Shown here piece after piece: positions 58,441 to 64,000 of a stretch of DNA of 64,000 nucleotides. The stretch's first letter is position 1. Every line of letters starts with the position of its first letter. The notes below the pieces were generated by a model. That model had not been told where the DNA came from. It worked only from the letters and a program-made list of their open reading frames with translations, and did no database searches. The translations under genes were made by a program, and so were the position numbers. The stretch comes from Akanthomyces muscarius (Eukaryota; Ascomycota; Sordariomycetes; Hypocreales; Cordycipitaceae), in assembly GCF_028009165.1 (NCBI RefSeq), contig NC_079241.1, forward strand, positions 124,001 through 188,000, in the 5' to 3' direction.

Positions 58441-58966
58441 AATACCTGCCTGCCGTCACACAGTTCTGGCTCCTGTCATCGCAAGGGAGCGAGTGAGACT
58501 AGAGAACAGGAACCCTGTTGTGTCCGACCTAGAGCGCTCGGCGCATGGCCCGAAGCATTACTGTAAAATGAAGCCCGTGGCTGCGGCCGAATGCCAGATG
58601 TCGCTGCCAGGCCAGAGATGCTTGTGATATCTACTTTTTACGAACCGTGGAGCCGCGGTTGCGACCAACCGTCAATCGCACGAGCTGCAATGCGCCACCA
58701 CCGCGAGCCACTCTCCATCAGCCACATGCAGATACTGCACGTGACAACGCGACGTTGGTAGCTCTCTCAGCCACGCGTGCCAACGCGTCCGACCCTGCCC
58801 GTTCGAAGCCGGCACGGTTGGCTCTTTCTATTGCATCTGGTTAGCTTTCACGCTCAGTCGTGCAGCGCCAATGGACTCCACATCCCTATTTACTTTCTGA
58901 TGTTTTGCGTACTGGTGAACCCATCCAGAATTATTTTTTTGGAAGTTTTTCTCCCACCAAAGAATC
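54001..58966. promoter_or_regulatory. 5-kb gene-free divergent region between SNT2 and the helicase
   Basis: Largest gap in the window. It is moderately GC-rich and pyrimidine-rich on the plus strand around 54,890-55,280 (runs such as TCCCCCCTTCC and CTTTCTTCCCCC), a style seen in promoters and 5' leaders. Open frames up to 178 codons (54788-55324) have no motif and are flanked by other-frame equivalents. GGTACC-type words appear near 56,509 and 57,670. A run of 30 C lies at 58409-58438. It may contain long 5' leaders, a non-coding RNA, or a gene I cannot recognise. Confidence 0.4.
58409..58438. repeat. Homopolymer of 30 cytosines
   Basis: Thirty consecutive C on the plus strand, about 530 bp upstream of the helicase start codon. 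Such a run can form an i-motif on this strand and a G-quadruplex on the other, and it is prone to slippage. The exact length in the assembly should be treated with caution. Confidence 0.95.
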
Positions 58967-61900
58967 ATGCAACGTATGAATGGCTTATTCCACACGACGT
59001 CCACGCAACTCGCCCACAACAGCCATACACACACCGCCGAGCCCTTCATCGGCCAGAAGCGCTCTTGGTATGTTTCCAGCAATGGCAATGACCCCAGCCC
59101 TGATTTAGGAGCCAAGCCGCCTCCGAGTTTCTTCAAGCGCCCGATCGCTCTGCCTCACGCCCGATCGAAGCTGACTCCAAGCCTGATCACCACCCTGGCC
59201 CCGCCGCCGCTGGGCGAGGGCGAATACACGCAGCGTCATAAACTTGCAGCAACACCGTCATCATCTCTAGACCCAGAGCTACACCTATCGCACACCGTCT
59301 ACGACCTGCCCCCGCAGCTTGTCACCAACTTTGCTTCCCTCGGAATCAATCACATTTACCCATGGCAGCGTAACTGCCTAAAAGGCCCGGGCCTCCTCTC
59401 TGGCGAGCGCAACCTAGTTTATTGCGCTCCGACCGGCGGTGGTAAATCCCTTGTCGCCGACTGTAAGCCCATACTATTACAAGACGCTTCCTCAATGTTA
59501 TTTGACTGATGAAAATGGTTCGCCAGTGCTCATGTTAAAGCGCATCCTCGAGCAGCGTGAATCCAAAGCCTTGCTTGTGCTGCCCTATGTTGCTCTCGTC
59601 CAGGAAAAGGTGCGATGGCTGCGGCAGCTCGTGGAAGGCCTTACATCCCCGCCACCTACGGACAAGGATCAGTATGCTGCATTCAATGCCAGGCCTAGTC
59701 AGGATGGCTTGCGCGTGGTTGGCTTCTTTGGCGGCGGCAAAGTCAGGGCCACCTGGAACGATTTTGACATTGGTGTCTGCACGCTGGAAAAGGTAGGGGT
59801 CACTAAACGATGGTAAATGAAACGTTTCAACAAAGCTCATCAAGAATTAGGCCAACATGCTTGTTAATGCAGCCATCGAAGATTGCTCAGTAGCGAAGCT
59901 ACAAGCCGTAGTGCTCGACGAACTCCACATGATTGACGACGAGCACCGAGGCTACACGCTGGAGCTCATTGCCACGAAACTTCTCAGCTTGGAGCATACT
60001 GTCCAGATTGTCGGCATGAGTGCCACTATTCCTGTAGGTAGAATTAATTCTTGCTTTGGGCACTTGCTAACCAGATAGAACATGGACCTCATGGCCAAAT
60101 GGCTCAACGCGCACTCGTTCGAGACGCGATACCGACCTGTTCCCATTGAAGAGCACCTTGTCTGCAAAGGCGCTATCTTTGCCGCCGATGATCCCCGCTG
60201 CCTCCCCGATAACGCTACCCAGCTCGAAGCCGGCCTCGTCAACGCCGTTCGAAGTATCAGTGCTTCTCCGCACAAAGAATTGTCGGACCCCGTCTTGAAC
60301 TCAGTGGTCACCCTCGCTCATGAGACCGCATCCGCAGGATACGGTGTCTTGGTTTTTGCGGGAAGTCGCAGTATGACCGAGTCGGTGGCACGCTGCATCA
60401 GCCGAGTGATGCCAGACATTTCCGAAATACACGAAACTATGCTGGAAAAACGAACTGATTTGCTAGATGAGCTGAGAAGCCTGCCGACTGGCCTCGACCA
60501 CGTACTAGAGGAGACAGTGTTATTTGGAGTCGCCTTTCATCGTATGTATTCCCTTGATTCTGTTCCTACCCGGCTAATGTTCCCGTAGATGTGAGTTTGT
60601 CTAACAGCGCTGCACTTCAGCCATGCTAATTAAAAGGCCGGTATAACCGCCGAAGAGCGAGACTTGATAGCGGCTGCATACGACTCTGGCACCCTGCTAG
60701 TGTGTGTCGCCACCTGCAGCCTTGCTGCTGGCATCAACCTGTAAGCACCCTAGTCATCTTGACTTGAATATTTGTTCATACCATGCAGCCCAGCACGTCG
60801 TGTCATCTTGCACAACGCCAGGATGGGCCGTGACTTTGTGGGACCAGCGATGTTGCGTCAGATGCGAGGGCGCGCCGGTCGCCAAGGCAAGTCACCTGTT
60901 GGTGAAACCTATCTGTGCTGTCGCGAGGCCGATCTCGAGCCTGTTGTGCAGCTGATCAAGGCGGAGCTGCCCAAAGTCACAAGCTGTCTCACATCAGAGA
61001 ATCGCCGCGTGCAACGGTAAGTTCCCTGCTTTGTATGTGTGCGCGACACTAACTACTCAGCGCTGTTTTGGAAGTAATTTCTGTTCGCTTGGCTACTAGC
61101 TACGACTCTATTCGTTTTTACTTTGCAAAGTCTCTCTTAGCACTGACGCAGGATATCGCAAGAGTCGATCAAGATCTCAAAGCCAGCTTGAAGGACCTCG
61201 AGGGCCTTGAGCTCATCGCATCGGACGACCTCGGAAACTATGCGCCAACTCAGCTGGGCAGGGCCATTGTGGCGTCCGCGATTGACCCTGACGACGGCAT
61301 ATTTGTGCACCGTGAACTCGTCAAGGCACTGAAGGCCTTTGTCATGGACGGCGAGCTACACATCCTCTACGTCTTTACCCCGGTGCAGGACCTGGGAGTC
61401 ACGGTCAACTGGCAAGTTTTCCGCAACGAGCTGCAACTTCTCGATGACAGTGGCCTGCGCGTTTTGCGATTCCTGAGCATCAAGCCGACTGCTATTCTCA
61501 AGTTGTACGTTGATATCGTGGTCTGTTGCACACCAATGCTAATACAATTCAGTGCGCAAGGCGTCCCAGTGCCTGAAAACACACCGGAAGAAAAAGAACT
61601 TTCTCGCGTGTACAAGCGATTCTACTTGGCACTTCAGCTTCGTGATCTATGCAACGAAATGCCGATTCACGTTGTTGCACGAAAATACGACTCCCCGCGA
61701 GGCTCTGTGCAGACGCTATCACAAACTTGCCATGGGTTTGCTGCCGGCGTGATCAAGTTCTGCCAGCATATGGATTGGGGGTATGTGGTACTGTCTCGCC
61801 CCAGAGCACTGTGCTAACATCTTGTAGCCTAATGGCGGCGGCCCTGGATCATTTTTCCGATCGCCTTCTGGCTGGCGCTCGAACTGAGCTGCTTAGTCTT

Positions 61901-62317
61901 GCAAAAATACCATTTATCAAAAGCCGCACGGCGTACGTTACTCCATGCCTGGGCTGTGTTTCGTACATAGAGACTAAGACATTAGTAGGCGCGTATTTTG
62001 GGAAAATGGATTCCGCACCGTGGGCAGCATAGCCAATGCCGACCCCAAAGAGCTCGTGCCTATATTGAAACAGGTTTGTCTGCACCGACCTTGTCAAATC
62101 TGCACATGCTAACCATCCTGATAGGCAAATCCTAGCAAGATCCGAGTCAAGGGACTGGACATTGCCAAGTACGAAGAAAAGCTCCTCTCCAAAGCCAATA
62201 TCATTTCCGCCTCCGCCAACAGACTATGGAGTGAGTCCACCAATTCGAATTTTCATTTGTGAACGAGACTAACGAGTCCTAGGTATCCAAATGCAGGCGG
62301 AGATGGAACAGGAATAA
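58967..62317 (+). CDS. HELQ/POLQ-like superfamily 2 DNA helicase
   Basis: Ski2-like 3'-5' DNA helicase of the HELQ/Hel308/polymerase-theta helicase group, used in replication-linked repair. Thirteen exons: 58967-59462, 59527-59792, 59851-60033, 60079-60541, 60589-60590, 60637-60740, 60789-61016, 61061-61504, 61553-61780, 61828-61932, 61989-62073, 62125-62230 and 62283-62317; 914 residues. Walker A is CAPTGGGKS (residues 154-161 for APTGGGKS), motif II DELH 277-280, motif III GMSATIP, motif IV region HHAGITAEERD, motif VI QMRGRAGRQG. A winged-helix/ratchet-type C-terminus ends with a helix-hairpin-helix-like segment (NADPKELVPILKQ, KIRVKGLDIAKYEEKLL). No polymerase domain follows, so it is HELQ-like rather than full POLQ. 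The fifth exon is predicted to be 2 nt (see findings). The N-terminus (about 110 residues) is not conserved. Confidence 0.88.
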
Positions 62318-62496
62318 AAGGAGGGAAGCACTAGCATGAAGTGTTTAGAAAAAACAGATTTGCTCAATTCATCGACAGTCTGTCCCGCAGTCATTTGGAC
62401 CTACTGCAAGTCTATACTCTATTTAAATTGCACCCGCAGCCAATGTGCGGCCATCTATCGTACAATATACATGATATACAAATTTACCATCCGTCT

Positions 62497-63918
62497 CTAC
62501 AGCAGAAGCGCCATGAGACCTGCCTCCGCAAACGTCGGCATCTTGCCAAAGCCTTTCATTTGCTCATCAATGCCCTCCGCGACAAACAGCCGCGAGTTTG
62601 GCACAGACAGCTTCCTCTCATCCGGAAGCTCCGCATCATCACTCTCGCTCGGCGCTGCAACAAAGATGCCTTTGCTCGACAGCGCGCCAAAGTGGCCGCC
62701 CATAAAGGGTTTCTCCGGCCGGGTGGACAGCCCCTGGTGCGTGCTCGGGACGCCAAACACGATGCTCGGGGGCAGGTACTCGGGCATGCCGGGCACGTCG
62801 TCGAGGGCCATGAGGAACTGAATCGTGCAGCCAGTGGGCGCGAAGGTCGAGTCGCTCATCGATTGTGTGAAGCGGTGCATCGACTCCTCCTCGGAAAGGG
62901 AAAAGTGCGTGAGTTGGGGATCAAGAGAGAGAAGGCCCTTCTTGGCGCCCCAGCCGCCGCCACCGCTCACTATAATCCGTTTAGTACTCTCACGATTAGA
63001 AAATAGCAGAGTGAACTTACAAACTTGGAGAAGCTTCGCACCACGCTGATGTGAGCTGTGTAGATACTTTGCCGTCTTGGTCACCAGATCCTGCATACTC
63101 GACTCGGTCGTGTCCACAGATAGCGATGTCGGGCTGCCATTGAGCCACGATGCAGCCGCGTCGGCCGACTCGCTCTTGGGCGTAATCAGCGCCCAGATGC
63201 CGACGGGTCCTGTGTTTGTAATGTTGCTATCGCGCTTATCATAGAATGCATTGACCGCATCTTCGAGCTCCGTCGACGCCGGGATTGTCTGGCCATCAAT
63301 CTCGACGCCGCGCACAATGTTGCCAAAGCTAGCCGCCACCAGACGCGGCGGTGTCGCAGGCGCCAGCGGCGCCCACAGCCCCAGATCACCCATCTTCTGG
63401 GGCAAGTCACTGTCCAAGACAAACACATCTTGTGAGTAGCGTTCCAGCTGCTGCTCCATTCTAGAGCCACTGCCAGAGAGATCAAATGACGAGGCCAGCA
63501 GTGTCGAAGCCCTGTTGTTCTGAAACGTGGTTCTCGCGAGAGGTAGAGTCACCTTCGGCACACCTAGCGAAAACGACAGCGCCGATAACGAATCTTTATC
63601 TTCTGGTGACCGAGGCGGCTCTGGCTGCCAAAGATGCGGCAGCATGTGGTCGAGATGGCCCCTCAGGACGGATATCCCTGGCGAGGTCTGGTAGCTGCCT
63701 AGCTGCGGCGCGATGTTGTCCACTATGGCACCCAGGAGGTGGAACTTGCCCGGGCGGCCACTGCCGGCGAGGAGGGAGGCCATGCTCCCCATGAAATCGG
63801 CATCTTCAAAATTTCTGGCAAATTCCGGCGTAGCGAGCACGACAGCTGCGTCGTGGCTGGAAGAATTTGCCGACAGAGCCTTGGAGGCAATGTCATCCAT
63901 CATGGACGAAATCGCATC
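62497..63918 (-). CDS. Conserved fungal hypothetical protein, 5' end outside the window
   Basis: Two exons within the window, 63918-63021 and 62969-62497, give 456 residues of a longer protein. The first starts at an acceptor (CATTTTTAG). The matching donor GTGAGT lies exactly at the right edge (64000), so an 82-nt intron fills 63919-64000 and upstream exons are missing. The inner 51-nt intron is in frame (GTAAGT donor, TACTAAAC branch, ATTATAG acceptor), so the unspliced frame reads through it; removal gives LLQVLSGGGGWGAKKGLLSLDP. That Gly/Trp-rich motif is the most distinctive feature. I recall similar ascomycete proteins only as uncharacterised and propose no function. The C-terminus is ordinary and complete (EAGLMALLL). 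It converges with the helicase gene, 179 bp apart. Confidence 0.75.
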   Translation of the reverse strand, partial: DAISSMMDDIASKALSANSSSHDAAVVLATPEFARNFEDADFMGSMASLLAGSGRPGKFHLLGAIVDNIAPQLGSYQTSPGISVLRGHLDHMLPHLWQPEPPRSPEDKDSLSALSFSLGVPKVTLPLARTTFQNNRASTLLASSFDLSGSGSRMEQQLERYSQDVFVLDSDLPQKMGDLGLWAPLAPATPPRLVAASFGNIVRGVEIDGQTIPASTELEDAVNAFYDKRDSNITNTGPVGIWALITPKSESADAAASWLNGSPTSLSVDTTESSMQDLVTKTAKYLHSSHQRGAKLLQVCKFTLLFSNRESTKRIIVSGGGGWGAKKGLLSLDPQLTHFSLSEEESMHRFTQSMSDSTFAPTGCTIQFLMALDDVPGMPEYLPPSIVFGVPSTHQGLSTRPEKPFMGGHFGALSSKGIFVAAPSESDDAELPDERKLSVPNSRLFVAEGIDEQMKGFGKMPTFAEAGLMALLL

Positions 63919-64000
63919 CTAAAAATGTTAGCAAAATTCGGATGAATACTTTACATGCTAATCTCGTGGATCAAACATGTTTGGACTCATCTATACTCAC

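Noticed and set aside
1..64000. CRISPR arrays, rRNA genes, intact transposons
   Set aside because: No regularly spaced repeats, no rRNA-like sequence and no transposase or reverse transcriptase motif were seen on either strand.

Overview
The window is nuclear DNA from a filamentous ascomycete. Most introns are 44-115 nt with GT..AG ends and a CTRAY-like branch site. Other fungal marks are a Zn2Cys6 regulator, DHA1 and DHA2 drug transporters, a family G1 (glutamic) protease and an F-box-like pseudogene. The overall look suggests a sordariomycete, probably Hypocreales, but that is inference from gene content and style. I reconstructed gene models by hand from six-frame translations and splice signals; each exon join below preserves the reading frame.

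Layout. 0-10.6 kb is conserved housekeeping: mitochondrial MutS homologue MSH1 (-), GH38 vacuolar alpha-mannosidase (+) and an NAK-family kinase of the ENV7/STK16 type (-). 10.6-26 kb is accessory in character. It holds a decayed F-box-like gene, a divergent Zn2Cys6 regulator/DHA2 transporter pair, a relic of coding sequence, a secreted glutamic protease and a DHA1 transporter, separated by long gene-poor gaps. 26-42 kb is a conserved core: CLIP-170-like CAP-Gly protein (-), an armadillo-like membrane-anchored protein (-), NOP14 (+), a YDJ1-type DnaJ (+), TRM82 (-) and ribosomal stalk protein P0 (+). 42.4-47.1 kb is a run of small, minus-strand, multi-pass membrane-protein genes, at least three of them related and several broken. 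47.9-54.0 kb is a SNT2-type chromatin reader (-) with a 15-nt first exon and a 983-nt intron. Then come about 5 kb without a convincing gene, a HELQ/POLQ-like DNA helicase (+) with 13 exons, and a partial conserved hypothetical protein (-) running off the right edge.

Functionally, ribosome production recurs in the core block (NOP14 for the small subunit, P0 for the large-subunit stalk, TRM82 for tRNA m7G modification), but these genes are dispersed rather than an operon-like unit. The regulator and transporter that share a 319-bp promoter (15.9-16.2 kb) are the clearest case of genes likely to work together.

The most interesting points are: (1) a predicted 2-nt exon in the helicase, needed to rebuild its conserved His-His-Ala-Gly motif; (2) the tandem membrane-protein family at 43-47 kb, in which two copies carry a stop at or next to the same conserved tryptophan codon; (3) six exact copies of the palindrome TAGGTACCTA, all outside genes; (4) a run of 30 cytosines at 58.4 kb.
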